Source of the DNA: Methylobacterium frigidaeris
Lineage (GTDB): Bacteria; Pseudomonadota; Alphaproteobacteria; Rhizobiales; Beijerinckiaceae
DNA: 57,050 nt
Assembly: GCF_022179185.1 (NCBI RefSeq)
Contig: NZ_BPQJ01000043.1
Location: 1-57,050 of the forward strand
Direction: 5' to 3'
In this document: positions 44,312 through 52,222 of the stretch, piece by piece
Layout of the letters: each line of letters starts with the position of its first letter
Numbering within the stretch: the first letter of the stretch is position 1
Made by a program: the position numbers and the translations under genes
Notes under the pieces: model-generated
Seen by the model: only the letters and a program-made list of their open reading frames with translations
Database searches by the model: none
Told to the model about the DNA's origin: nothing

Positions 44312-45523
44312 TCACGCGGCGCGGCCCCAACACGGGCGGCCCCAGGCCCGTGCGATCTCGCCGGCAATCTCGGCATTCACCGCATCGAGCGCCTCGACCG
44401 TCCGGTCATAGGCCTGCCGCGAAGAATTCTCGCGGCCCGCCTCGTAGAGCGTGCGGCCGGCAGCGCCCGCCTCGGCGATCGCAGAGGACAGAGGCACCGC
44501 GTGCGTCATCACCTGCTCGCCGAACAGCGCCCGCAGAAGCCCGACGATCTGGGTCTGCGGCCCATCATTCGGCTCGTAGCGGGTGACGAGGTAGCGCAGG
44601 AAATCGTGCCGCTTCTCGCCACCGGCGTCGCGCAGCACGGCGCCGAGGAGATCGGCGGTCATCCGCAGCGAGCCGGACATGCCGGCGAGATCCAGCATCT
44701 GCGGCTGCACCGCCACCAGGATGCCGGTCGCGGCGGAGAGCGCCCCGAGGGTCAGGAGGCCGAGCTGGGCTGAGCAATCGACCACCACCACGTCGTAACG
44801 CTCGGATACGCCCGCCAGCGCCCCGGCGACGCGGCCGACGGTGTTCTCCGGGAGAGCGCCGTGCTCGCAGGCCATCAGCTCGAGGTGGCCGGGCACCAGA
44901 TCGATGCCGGGAAAGTGCGTCGGGCGCAGGATCTCGGTCAGCGGGCGCTCGGCCCCGTCGCGCCGCACCGCGCCATAGAGCGTCTGGCTCAACCCTACAT
45001 CGAGCTCCGGCCGGCAGCCGAACAGGCCCGAGAGCGCCGCCTGCGGATCGAGATCGACGGCGAGCACCCGAAAGCCCTGCAATGCCAGGTACTGCGCCAG
45101 GTGCGCCGCCGCCGTGGTCTTGCCCGAGCGCCCCTTGACGGTGGTGACAGCAATAATCTGCAGGTGCTCCCCCGCCCGCCGGTGGCGCAGGTAGCCCGGC
45201 CGCGTCCGCGCCAGGCGCCGGCGCAGGTCGTTGATCTGGCCGAGGGTGAACAGCCGCCGGCCGGCCGGCCCCTTCTCGGGCTCCAGCGCCTCGTCGGAGA
45301 GGATCAGCTGGCGCAGATAGGCGTCGGTGATGCCGATCAGCCGCGCCGCCTCGCCGGTCGGGAAGCGCCGTAATTCGCGCCGGGCCGCCGGCGGGGTGAA
45401 CCGCCCGCCCGCCCGCGCGAGCTGGCGCGTCAGGGCCTCGGCATGGGCCGCGATCACGGCGTCGAACGGCGCGGGGGAGGCTCGCTTCCGCCCGACGATT
45501 CGACTTTCGGCCGCCTTCGACAT
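44312..45523 (-). CDS. repA: Plasmid partition ATPase RepA (ParA family)
   Basis: The 403-residue protein matches RepA of repABC replicons: FPTGEAARLIGITDAYLRQL (HTH-like, about 54-73), RRLFTLGQINDLRRRLA, GEHLQIIAVTTVK before the ATPase motif, VLAVDLDPQAALSGLFG and IDLVPGHLELM. The deviant Walker A reads KGRSGKTT (130-137): Arg132 stands where the family has Gly. RepA partitions the plasmid and represses its own operon. No ParB/RepB partner gene follows; repC comes after 270 bp. The upstream region holds short direct repeats. Confidence 0.9.
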   Translation of the reverse strand: MSKAAESRIVGRKRASPAPFDAVIAAHAEALTRQLARAGGRFTPPAARRELRRFPTGEAARLIGITDAYLRQLILSDEALEPEKGPAGRRLFTLGQINDLRRRLARTRPGYLRHRRAGEHLQIIAVTTVKGRSGKTTAAAHLAQYLALQGFRVLAVDLDPQAALSGLFGCRPELDVGLSQTLYGAVRRDGAERPLTEILRPTHFPGIDLVPGHLELMACEHGALPENTVGRVAGALAGVSERYDVVVVDCSAQLGLLTLGALSAATGILVAVQPQMLDLAGMSGSLRMTADLLGAVLRDAGGEKRHDFLRYLVTRYEPNDGPQTQIVGLLRALFGEQVMTHAVPLSSAIAEAGAAGRTLYEAGRENSSRQAYDRTVEALDAVNAEIAGEIARAWGRPCWGRAA

Positions 45524-45566
45524 CTACGCTTTCGAGCCTCATCCGACCACCTGGGCGTAGTTTGGC

Positions 45567-45651
45567 GGAGTCAGCCGACGGAGAGTCAAGCGTTAAGCCC
45601 GGGCCCCTCCGATTCAGGAGTCGACAACCTTTTCTCCACAGGAGTCAGGCG
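45567..45651. repeat. Short GGAGTCA direct repeats upstream of repA
   Basis: Related words occur at 45567 (GGAGTCAGCCG), 45581 (GAGAGTCAAGCG), 45617 (GGAGTCGAC) and 45641 (GGAGTCAGGCG), all in the same orientation, spacing uneven. They precede repA and could be partition or autoregulatory sites; a canonical 16-bp repABC parS palindrome was not found. Confidence 0.4.
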
Positions 45652-45704
45652 TTTCGCGGCGGATGCGGTGGTACCGAACCGCCGAATCGTGCGTTGGCCG
45701 GGAA

Positions 45705-46913
45705 TCAATTTCCGGCTCGCAGGCGGTCGAGCAGCGTGGAATCGGCGTAGCCGTCCGGCACCAGCCCCTCGGCGGCCTGCCACGCCCGGATCGCCGCCCG
45801 GCTGCGCGGACCGATCCGCCCGTCGACCCCGCCGACCGGGTGTCCCTTCGCCTCGAGGACCGTCTGGATCTCTCGCCGCTCGTCGTTGCTGAGCGGACGG
45901 TCGCCCCGGGGCCAGGCCTGCACGAAGCCGGGCTCCCCGCGCAGCCGGTCGGAGAGGTGCGCGACCGCCAGCGCGTAGGAGAAGGCGGTGTTGTAGCCGA
46001 GCAGCGCCCCGAAGTTCGGCCGAAGCAGGAAGGCCGGTCCGCGGGCCCCGGCCGGCAGAACCAGGCGCGCCGTGTCGGTGTCGATCCCGATCTCCCGGCC
46101 CGCCGGTCTGAGGCCGAGCGCGCGCCATTCCGCCAGCGTCCGCGATGTCGTCTCGTCGGCGAGGCGGTAATCGAAGCCCGCCGGCAGCACCACCTCGCCG
46201 CCCCAGCCCTCGCCCGGGCGCCACCCCAAGGTCCGCAGGTATTGTGCCGTCGAGGCGAGTGCGTCCGGTGCCGATGTCCAGATGTCGGCCCGCCCGTCGC
46301 CGTCGAAATCGAGGGCATGGCGCAGATACGTCGTCGGCATGAACTGGGTGTGGCCCATCGCGCCGGCCCAGGAGCCGGTCAGGCGCTCGGGCGTGGTGCG
46401 CCCGAGATCGAGGATGCGCAGGGCCGCCACCAGTTCCTCGGTCCAGGTCGCGGCCCGCTTGTCCCCGGCGCAGGCCAGGGTGGCGAGGGAGCGCAGGACC
46501 GGCCGCACCTTGCGCGGATCGTCCAGGACGCTGCCGTAGCCCGATTCGATGCCCCAGATCGCCACAAGCACGTGACGGTCGACGCCGTAGGCGGCCTCGA
46601 TCGCCGGCAGGCTCGCCTCGGATACGAGCTTCGCCCTGCCGTCGGTCACCGCTTCCTCGCTCACCGCGGCGTCGAGATAGGCCCAGACCGGCTTCTCGAA
46701 CTCCGCCTGCTTGCGCGTCGCCGCCAGCACGTCCGGATCGGCGGCAAGTCCGGAGAGCTGCGCCTCCGCCAGGGCCGGCGTCACCCCCTGCTCCCGCGCC
46801 CGGGCGACGAGGCCGGGCAGGCAGGCGGCCATCGCGGGGTCTTCCGCCGACGGCGTCTGCGCCAGGGCGACCGGCGCCGCGAGCAGCCACAGGAGTGCGA
46901 CCGGCACCCGCAT
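45705..46913 (-). CDS. Lytic murein transglycosylase (MltB-like) with peptidoglycan-binding domain
   Basis: The 402-residue protein has a signal peptide (VALLWLLAAPVALA), an SLT_2/MltB catalytic domain with the Glu in AIWGIESGYGSV, and AGAMGHTQFMPTTYL and DFDGDGRADIW. A C-terminal PG_binding_1 domain (about 335-400) has GVDGRIGPRSRAAIRAWQ. It cleaves the glycan strands of peptidoglycan in the periplasm. ATG 46913 has GGAGG seven bases before it; a longer frame to 47234 is the shadow of the next gene. It lies 67 bp after the PQQ dehydrogenase gene on the same strand. Confidence 0.9.
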   Translation of the reverse strand: MRVPVALLWLLAAPVALAQTPSAEDPAMAACLPGLVARAREQGVTPALAEAQLSGLAADPDVLAATRKQAEFEKPVWAYLDAAVSEEAVTDGRAKLVSEASLPAIEAAYGVDRHVLVAIWGIESGYGSVLDDPRKVRPVLRSLATLACAGDKRAATWTEELVAALRILDLGRTTPERLTGSWAGAMGHTQFMPTTYLRHALDFDGDGRADIWTSAPDALASTAQYLRTLGWRPGEGWGGEVVLPAGFDYRLADETTSRTLAEWRALGLRPAGREIGIDTDTARLVLPAGARGPAFLLRPNFGALLGYNTAFSYALAVAHLSDRLRGEPGFVQAWPRGDRPLSNDERREIQTVLEAKGHPVGGVDGRIGPRSRAAIRAWQAAEGLVPDGYADSTLLDRLRAGN

Positions 46914-46980
46914 CGAAGAGCCTCCGTGATGGTGGTCCGGGAAGAGTGCGGCCGGATCGTCCCGGGTCAACCCGGGTCCT

Positions 46981-48759
46981 TCAAGGCTCCGGCAGGGCGA
47001 AGACCGTGAGCTGGCCGCCCGCGGCGGTGTACTGTGCCAGGCCCGCATAGCCGCCGACGGCGCCCGATCCCTCGGCCGGGTCGGTGAGGCCCGCCGCGAG
47101 CCCGATTCCGGCCCAGCCGCCGATGCCCGACAGCACCGCCACGTATTGCCGCCCCTGATGCATGTAGGTCGTGACGTTGCCGACGATCCCCGACGGCGTC
47201 TTGAAGCGGTAGAGTTCCCGGCCGGTCTCGGCATCGACCGCCTTCAGGTAGCCTTCGAGGGTGCCGTAGAACACCACCCCGCCGGCGGTGGCGAGGGCCC
47301 CCGACCAGACCGAGAACGGCTCCGGGATCGACCACTTGATCTGCCCCGACAAGTTGTCCCAGGCGATGAAGGCGCCGGTGCGATCGGTCCCCGGCGGCGG
47401 ATGCAGCGTCAGCGTCGCGCCGACATAGGGCTGCCCCGGCGTGTAGGTGACGTGGAACGGCTCGTAATCCATGCACATGTGGTTGGTCGGCACGTAGAAC
47501 AGGCCGGTGCGCGGCGAGTAGGCGGCGGGCTGCTGGTTCTTGGCGCCGAGCGCCCCGGGGCAGATGCCCTTCACGGTCTCGTCCTCCCCGGCCGTGCCCG
47601 GGGCGTAGCGCGCGTCCACCACCGGGCGGCCATAGGTCGGGGAGGCGCGGTCGAGGTCGATCCGCGTCGCCCAGTTCACGCTCGGATCGAATTTCTCGGC
47701 CACCAGCAGCTCGCCGGTCTCCCGGTCGAGGGTGTAGCCGAAGCCGTTGCGGTCGAAATGCGTCAGGAGCCGTCGCCGGCGCCCCTCGTGCTCCTGCTCC
47801 GTCAGGATCATCTCGTTGACGCCGTCATAGTCCCACTGGTCGTGGGGCGTCATCTGGTAGACCCACTTCGCCATGCCGGTATCGGCGTCGCGGGCGATGA
47901 TCGCCATCGCCCAGCGGTTGTCGCCCGGGCGCTGCGCCGGGTTCCAGGTCGAGGGATTGCCGGTGCCGTAATAGACGAGGTTCAGCTCCGGATCGTAGGA
48001 GAACCAGCCCCAGGCGCAGCCACCGCCGGTCCTCCACTGCTCGCCCTCCCAGCTCTTCAGCGAGGAGTTCTCGCCGATCGGGCGGCCGAGTTCCGTCGTC
48101 CTCTGGGGATCGACCAGCATCTCGGCATCCGGACCGGTGGCGAAGGCGCGCCACAGGCGCCGCCCCGTCGCCTGGTCGTAGGCGGTGACGTGGCAGCGCG
48201 CCCCGTACTCGCCGCCCGACAGGCCGACGATCAGCTTGGTCCCCACCGGCATCACTGTCGCCGTGTTGGTCTCGCCGCGGGTCGGATCGCCGTTCCGCAC
48301 CGACCACAGCTCCCGTCCGGTCACGGCCTCGAGCGCCACGACGGTCGTATCGGCGAGCTGCAGGAAGATCCGCCCGTCCTGGTAGGCGGGGCCGCGATGG
48401 ACCGTGTCGCAGCACATCACCGCAACCACGCCCGCCTCCTGCCGCGGCGTGTAGCGCCACAGGATCCTGCCGTCCCGATCGAGATCGAGGGCCGTGACGG
48501 TATTGGGGAACGGGGTGTGCACATACATGACGTGGCCGACGACGAGCGGCGCGCCCTCGTGCCCGCGCAGCGCCCCGGTCGAGTAGGTCCAGGCGACCTT
48601 CAGCCGGCCGACAGTCTCGGGCGTGATCCGGTCGAGCGCGGAATAGCGCGTGTTGGCGTCATCGACGGTCGGCAGTGCGAGATCCCGACGGGCGGCCCCC
48701 TCCCCGGCAAGCGCCGGGCCGAGACCGGCCAGCAGGGCCGCCAGCACCACGAATCTCAT
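46981..48759 (-). CDS. xoxF: PQQ-dependent alcohol dehydrogenase, XoxF type (lanthanide)
   Basis: The 592-residue protein is a periplasmic quinoprotein dehydrogenase: signal peptide (LAALLAGLGPALA), eight-bladed propeller, and the vicinal disulfide pair Cys116-Cys117 next to PQQ. The metal ligands are Glu184 (SGGEYG), Asn268 (GTGNPS), catalytic Asp310 and the extra Asp312 in QWDYDGVN. The second Asp marks lanthanide-dependent XoxF/ExaF enzymes; calcium-type MxaF has Ala there (known). The N-terminal RGHEGAPLVVG and MYVHTPFPN also match XoxF. It oxidises methanol or other alcohols. xoxG (cytochrome) and xoxJ are not adjacent, so it is a stand-alone copy. Confidence 0.85.
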   Translation of the reverse strand: MRFVVLAALLAGLGPALAGEGAARRDLALPTVDDANTRYSALDRITPETVGRLKVAWTYSTGALRGHEGAPLVVGHVMYVHTPFPNTVTALDLDRDGRILWRYTPRQEAGVVAVMCCDTVHRGPAYQDGRIFLQLADTTVVALEAVTGRELWSVRNGDPTRGETNTATVMPVGTKLIVGLSGGEYGARCHVTAYDQATGRRLWRAFATGPDAEMLVDPQRTTELGRPIGENSSLKSWEGEQWRTGGGCAWGWFSYDPELNLVYYGTGNPSTWNPAQRPGDNRWAMAIIARDADTGMAKWVYQMTPHDQWDYDGVNEMILTEQEHEGRRRRLLTHFDRNGFGYTLDRETGELLVAEKFDPSVNWATRIDLDRASPTYGRPVVDARYAPGTAGEDETVKGICPGALGAKNQQPAAYSPRTGLFYVPTNHMCMDYEPFHVTYTPGQPYVGATLTLHPPPGTDRTGAFIAWDNLSGQIKWSIPEPFSVWSGALATAGGVVFYGTLEGYLKAVDAETGRELYRFKTPSGIVGNVTTYMHQGRQYVAVLSGIGGWAGIGLAAGLTDPAEGSGAVGGYAGLAQYTAAGGQLTVFALPEP

Positions 48760-48859
48760 GCGTGTCTCCTCCCCGGTCGCGCTGGGTCCCCTGCGTCGGC
48801 CGTCATAGTGATGGATGGCCACGCTGGACAAGCGGACCGTCGGTCATGGGCTCCTCCCC

Positions 48860-48902
48860 TGTTCCGGACGGTTGGAACGACGTGGAAGGAGATCCGGAAT
48901 CC
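48860..48902. repeat. Dispersed intergenic repeat, copy 2
   Basis: Matches 25681-25723 at 38 of 43 positions, same orientation. It lies in the 293-bp gap between the divergent xoxF and monooxygenase-side genes, where no coding frame is convincing. Confidence 0.7.
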
Positions 48903-49052
48903 AGCTCGGGAAGCGCTGCCAAGCGGCTCTGCATGGTGTGCCGTTGCAGACAGGCGGACGCTTCGCGATTGATCGTGCGGATCCCCGATCTTTTTCCGTT
49001 GAGGCTCCAGTGCCCGGGAAAAGACAGGAGAGATCGACTGGTGAGGCTCCGC

Positions 49053-50780
49053 TCAATGGGCAGGTCCTGACACGGCGGCCGTCGGCTCCCTCCGCGCAGC
49101 GATGGCCTCGGCGTCACCGGCTGCAGGGCCGAAGACCCTTCGGCAATACGCCACCAGATGATCGATCCGGCCGGCATCGGCCCGGAAGCCGATATGCCCG
49201 TCCGGACGCACCAGCACCAGGGCCGGCCGGCCCTCCAGGCCGTAGGCTCCGTGCGCCCTGCCGTCCAGGTCGGAGAGAACGGGGGCGTCGGCGCCCTCGA
49301 TCATCGGGCCCGCCAGGACCAGCCGCGGCCGCACCCACGGCCAGGGCACGACGGCATCGACGGCGGCGAGCAGCGCGCCGCGCGCGCTCGGCGACCGCCC
49401 GTCGAAGCACAGCAAGGTCCAGCCCGTCGTCCAGCCGTCCGGGTTGGTGAGGAACCGGAACAGGGTCGAGGTCTCCCCGCCGGCCGTCACCTCCGCGTCC
49501 GGAGCGCGCTCGCCCGGTTTCGGCCCCGGCCGCAGCAGCGTCGTCAGCCCGGACAGGCGGTCCTCGTTCAGGCTGCCCGTCGGGTACGCGACCGCCATCT
49601 GCTGCATGTCGTCCGTCCCCTGCAGCAGCGACCCGAGATTCGGCAGCGCCTTCGCGGCGAGCCCCAGCGCCGCGTCGGTGACCGGCCCGCGATAGACGGT
49701 CCACCGGAACCCGCGCGCCTGCTGCGCGCTCAAACGGGCGTGCTCGCCGCCCCGCTCGCCGTCGTAGGACTCGAGCACGACCGGCGCCGCCTCGCCCCGC
49801 AGCGTCATGGAGAGCCGCCACGCGATCTCGACCGCATCGTGCAGGCCCGCATTCATGCCCTGACCGCCGACGGGCAGGGACAGGTGCCCGGCATCGCCCG
49901 CCAGGAACACGCGGCCGCGCGCATAGCCGGGCGAGACGCCGTGATCGAACCGGCTGTGGGTGAGCCATTGCGGGTCGGTCAGCGTGAGCGTGTCGTCCCC
50001 CGTCACCTCCCGCGCGACCGCCTGGATCTCGTCCAGGGTCGGGTCGCGGTCCGGTACGCCCGTGTCGTCGGCCAGGAAGAACAGCCGGTGGTAGCCGCCC
50101 CAGACCGGCATGACGCCGGCGAAGCCGCGCTCATAGTAGAAGAACCAGAGCTGGTCCGGCTCCATCGAACGCCGCCAGGACAGCCGGGCATCCACCTGCC
50201 GGTTCATGCAGTTCGCGAACCGCTCGGGCGCGAAGTCGAGGCCGAGCAGGGGGCGGATCGCGCTGCGGGCGCCGTCCGCGGCGACGAGGTAGCGGCCGCG
50301 CCGCCGCTCGTCCGGCGCGTCCTCGCCCCGCCGGAACACCACGGTGACGCCCGCCTCGTCCTGAGCGAGGTCGATCACCGTGCAACCCCGGTCGAGCCGG
50401 CCGCCGCGCGCCTCGAACGCCGACACCAGGGTCCGCTCGATCACGTCCTGCCCGCTATAGAGAACCTTGGGATAGGGGCTGGCCACGTCGGCAATGGGGA
50501 TGGGGGCCGTCGGCGTGCCGTTGACGAAGAAGTTGATGGTGTGGATGGCGTAGGCGTTCTCGGCGAGGACGTCGCGCAGGCCGACGCTGGCGAGCAGTTC
50601 CTGAGGCCGCGCCCACAGGTTGTTGGCGCGCGAATACGCCTTGACCTCGGTGCGCTGTTCGAGAAGCAGGCACGACACGCCGTGATGGCGCAGGGCGCAG
50701 CCCGTCGTCAGACCGACTGGCCCCGCCCCGACCACGATGACCTCGGCGTCGTATCCCGGCGAAGCGGCGGTGCGGGTCAT
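49053..50780 (-). CDS. FAD-dependent aromatic-type monooxygenase
   Basis: The 575-residue protein is a class A flavoprotein hydroxylase. It has the N-terminal FAD motif VIVVGAGPVGLTTGCALRHHG, the DG motif YLVAADGARSAIR and the GD motif RVFLAGDAGHLSLPVGGQGMNAG. The C-terminal thioredoxin-like domain (about 435-560) is as in MhpA/PhzS-RdmE relatives. Typical substrates are phenols, hydroxyphenylpropionate or polyketides, used with NAD(P)H and O2; the one here is unknown. Its ATG overlaps the stop of the MarR gene by 4 bp (ATGA), so the two are translated together. Confidence 0.88.
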   Translation of the reverse strand: MTRTAASPGYDAEVIVVGAGPVGLTTGCALRHHGVSCLLLEQRTEVKAYSRANNLWARPQELLASVGLRDVLAENAYAIHTINFFVNGTPTAPIPIADVASPYPKVLYSGQDVIERTLVSAFEARGGRLDRGCTVIDLAQDEAGVTVVFRRGEDAPDERRRGRYLVAADGARSAIRPLLGLDFAPERFANCMNRQVDARLSWRRSMEPDQLWFFYYERGFAGVMPVWGGYHRLFFLADDTGVPDRDPTLDEIQAVAREVTGDDTLTLTDPQWLTHSRFDHGVSPGYARGRVFLAGDAGHLSLPVGGQGMNAGLHDAVEIAWRLSMTLRGEAAPVVLESYDGERGGEHARLSAQQARGFRWTVYRGPVTDAALGLAAKALPNLGSLLQGTDDMQQMAVAYPTGSLNEDRLSGLTTLLRPGPKPGERAPDAEVTAGGETSTLFRFLTNPDGWTTGWTLLCFDGRSPSARGALLAAVDAVVPWPWVRPRLVLAGPMIEGADAPVLSDLDGRAHGAYGLEGRPALVLVRPDGHIGFRADAGRIDHLVAYCRRVFGPAAGDAEAIAARREPTAAVSGPAH

Positions 50781-51361
50781 TCCGGGATCTCCTGCCGTGT
50801 GGCCTTGGTGCGGGTGGACTGGGCGACGCTCGACTTGCCGACATTCGACTCGCCGACACGCGACTCGGCGATGGCCGCGATGACGCCGTGGGAGGCGCCG
50901 ATCCGCTGCTGGAGTGTGCGCAGGAGCGTCGCGGCGGCCTCGACGGCCTCGGGCGACAGCCCTTCGGTCAGCACGTCCGCCCAGAGGTCCTTGCGCGCCA
51001 TGGCCTGCCCGTAGGCGACCTCGCCGCGCGGGGTCATGGCCACGAGCGGGGCGCGGCGGTGATGGGGATTGGGCTCGAGTCGGACGAGCCCGTCCGCACG
51101 CATGTCGTCGACGAGGCGCTGCACCGATTGCCGGGCGAGGCCCATGTTGCGGGCGATGTGGGCGACCGGCAGCGGGGCCGGGGCAAGGGCCACGGCTCCC
51201 AGCACCTGCCAGCGGGCGCTGGTCAGCCCGAGGTCCTGGACGAGGGCGTCTCCCGCCTCGATCAGGTCGCCGTTGAGGCGAAACACCTCGATGACGAGGC
51301 CGGACAGGGCCCGCCTCGAGCGGTCCGGGTCGGCGGGGCCCGGTCGTCGGGCAGAGTTCAT
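50777..51361 (-). CDS. MarR-family transcriptional regulator
   Basis: The 194-residue protein has a MarR winged helix: LTSARWQVLGAVA, the recognition helix in IARNMGLARQSVQRLVDDM and the wing VRLEPNPHHRRAPLVAMT. The C-terminal 25 residues carry a short repeat (SRVGE, SNVGK, SSVAQ) encoded by a 15-bp DNA repeat, not part of the domain. ATG 51361 is preferred to longer frames because GAAAGG precedes it. It heads the operon with the monooxygenase, and a palindromic operator lies 23 bp upstream. Release of the repressor by a phenolic ligand is the usual mode (known family), not shown here. Confidence 0.88.
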   Translation of the reverse strand: MNSARRPGPADPDRSRRALSGLVIEVFRLNGDLIEAGDALVQDLGLTSARWQVLGAVALAPAPLPVAHIARNMGLARQSVQRLVDDMRADGLVRLEPNPHHRRAPLVAMTPRGEVAYGQAMARKDLWADVLTEGLSPEAVEAAATLLRTLQQRIGASHGVIAAIAESRVGESNVGKSSVAQSTRTKATRQEIPE

Positions 51362-51383
51362 GGAAGCACCTTTCTGCACCAAT

Positions 51384-51417
51384 CTGTCATCATGACAGCA
51401 GCCTGTCATGATGGCAT
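51384..51417. promoter_or_regulatory. Candidate MarR operator, two tandem palindromes
   Basis: CTGTCAT-C-ATGACAG (51384-51398) is a perfect 7-bp inverted repeat. A second, imperfect copy begins at 51403 (CTGTCATG ATGGCAT). They are 19 bp apart, about two helical turns, just upstream of the MarR start, which is the position expected for autoregulation. Confidence 0.65.
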
Positions 51418-52222
51418 GAACGGCATGCCGCCCGTCCGGTTCCCGGCACGGGGCCGCCCGAACGAGGCTGGCGCCGTCGTCGAGGAGGTCGTCGGTCAAG
51501 CCGCCGCCGACCACGCACGCAGATGGCGGACGAGCTCCTGCGGCTGACCCGGGACGAGAGCCGACGGCACCGCTTCGGCTCGCGCCTCTTCCGACGGGCC
51601 CCCGGGACGGGTTCTCGAGCGCAGCCTGGGCGGGTGCCTCGGTCGGATCATCAATGCGGGCGGCCTGCACGTCGAGGCGATAAGCACTGCGCGGCCGGGA
51701 GCGCTCATGAATGTCATCAAGGCCGCTGGGCTAAAATGCCAGTATTTCAATCACGAATTTTCCCCAATAGATTCTTAAAACTGCTGAATTTAATTCTAAC
51801 TATCGAGAAGGACAATTTAAATTTATCATTATACACGAGAATAAAAGTAACAGGGCGCGCGAGACCAACGTTGAACATTCTGTTGGACTTGGCTGATTCC
51901 TCACCGGCTGCGCTTTTGCATCATCCGGATGCCCATGGCGCACGGGAATGAAATGCGGACGCTGTGAGGTTTTCTCACAGGTAGGGGAGCCGATGGTCAA
52001 TTCCCGAACGGCATGCGGTGTGTCAGCATCTGCATAATCAGAACGGTCCGGGCGAAGCGCCCGTGTTCCGGATCCTCGATGGTTCGGACGACCGCAGCAG
52101 GGAGAGACGCGATGGCATGCACCGGCGCATCTGGCCCGTGCCGACGAGACGCCGCGCCCGGCGCGACCCGGCCCCTCAGCACCACGCCCCGATTCCCGTC
52201 CACGTCTTCGAGGGATCCCGTC
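51418..52222. other. Intergenic region with AT-rich island
   Basis: About 800 bp with no supported gene. From about 51735 to 51855 the sequence is strikingly AT-rich compared with its surroundings, and one copy of a 62-bp repeat follows at 51866. The AT-rich block is probably foreign or a promoter area of the TRAP gene; no clear boxes were assigned. Confidence 0.5.
51866..51927. repeat. Repeat flanking the TRAP-hydrolase block, left copy
   Basis: Resembles 54609-54671: 19 of the first 23 bases and the last 10 of 10 agree, with weaker matching between. Same orientation, in gene-free DNA on either side of the two-gene block. Confidence 0.5.

Noticed and set aside
45664..45682. Possible parS palindrome upstream of repA
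   Set aside because: The inverted arms around GGTACC are only 5 bp and do not fit the 16-bp repABC centromere pattern.
51523..51951. Rightward frame of 142 codons in the gene-free stretch
   Set aside because: It crosses from GC-rich to AT-rich DNA with abrupt change of composition, has no Shine-Dalgarno and no recognisable fold.
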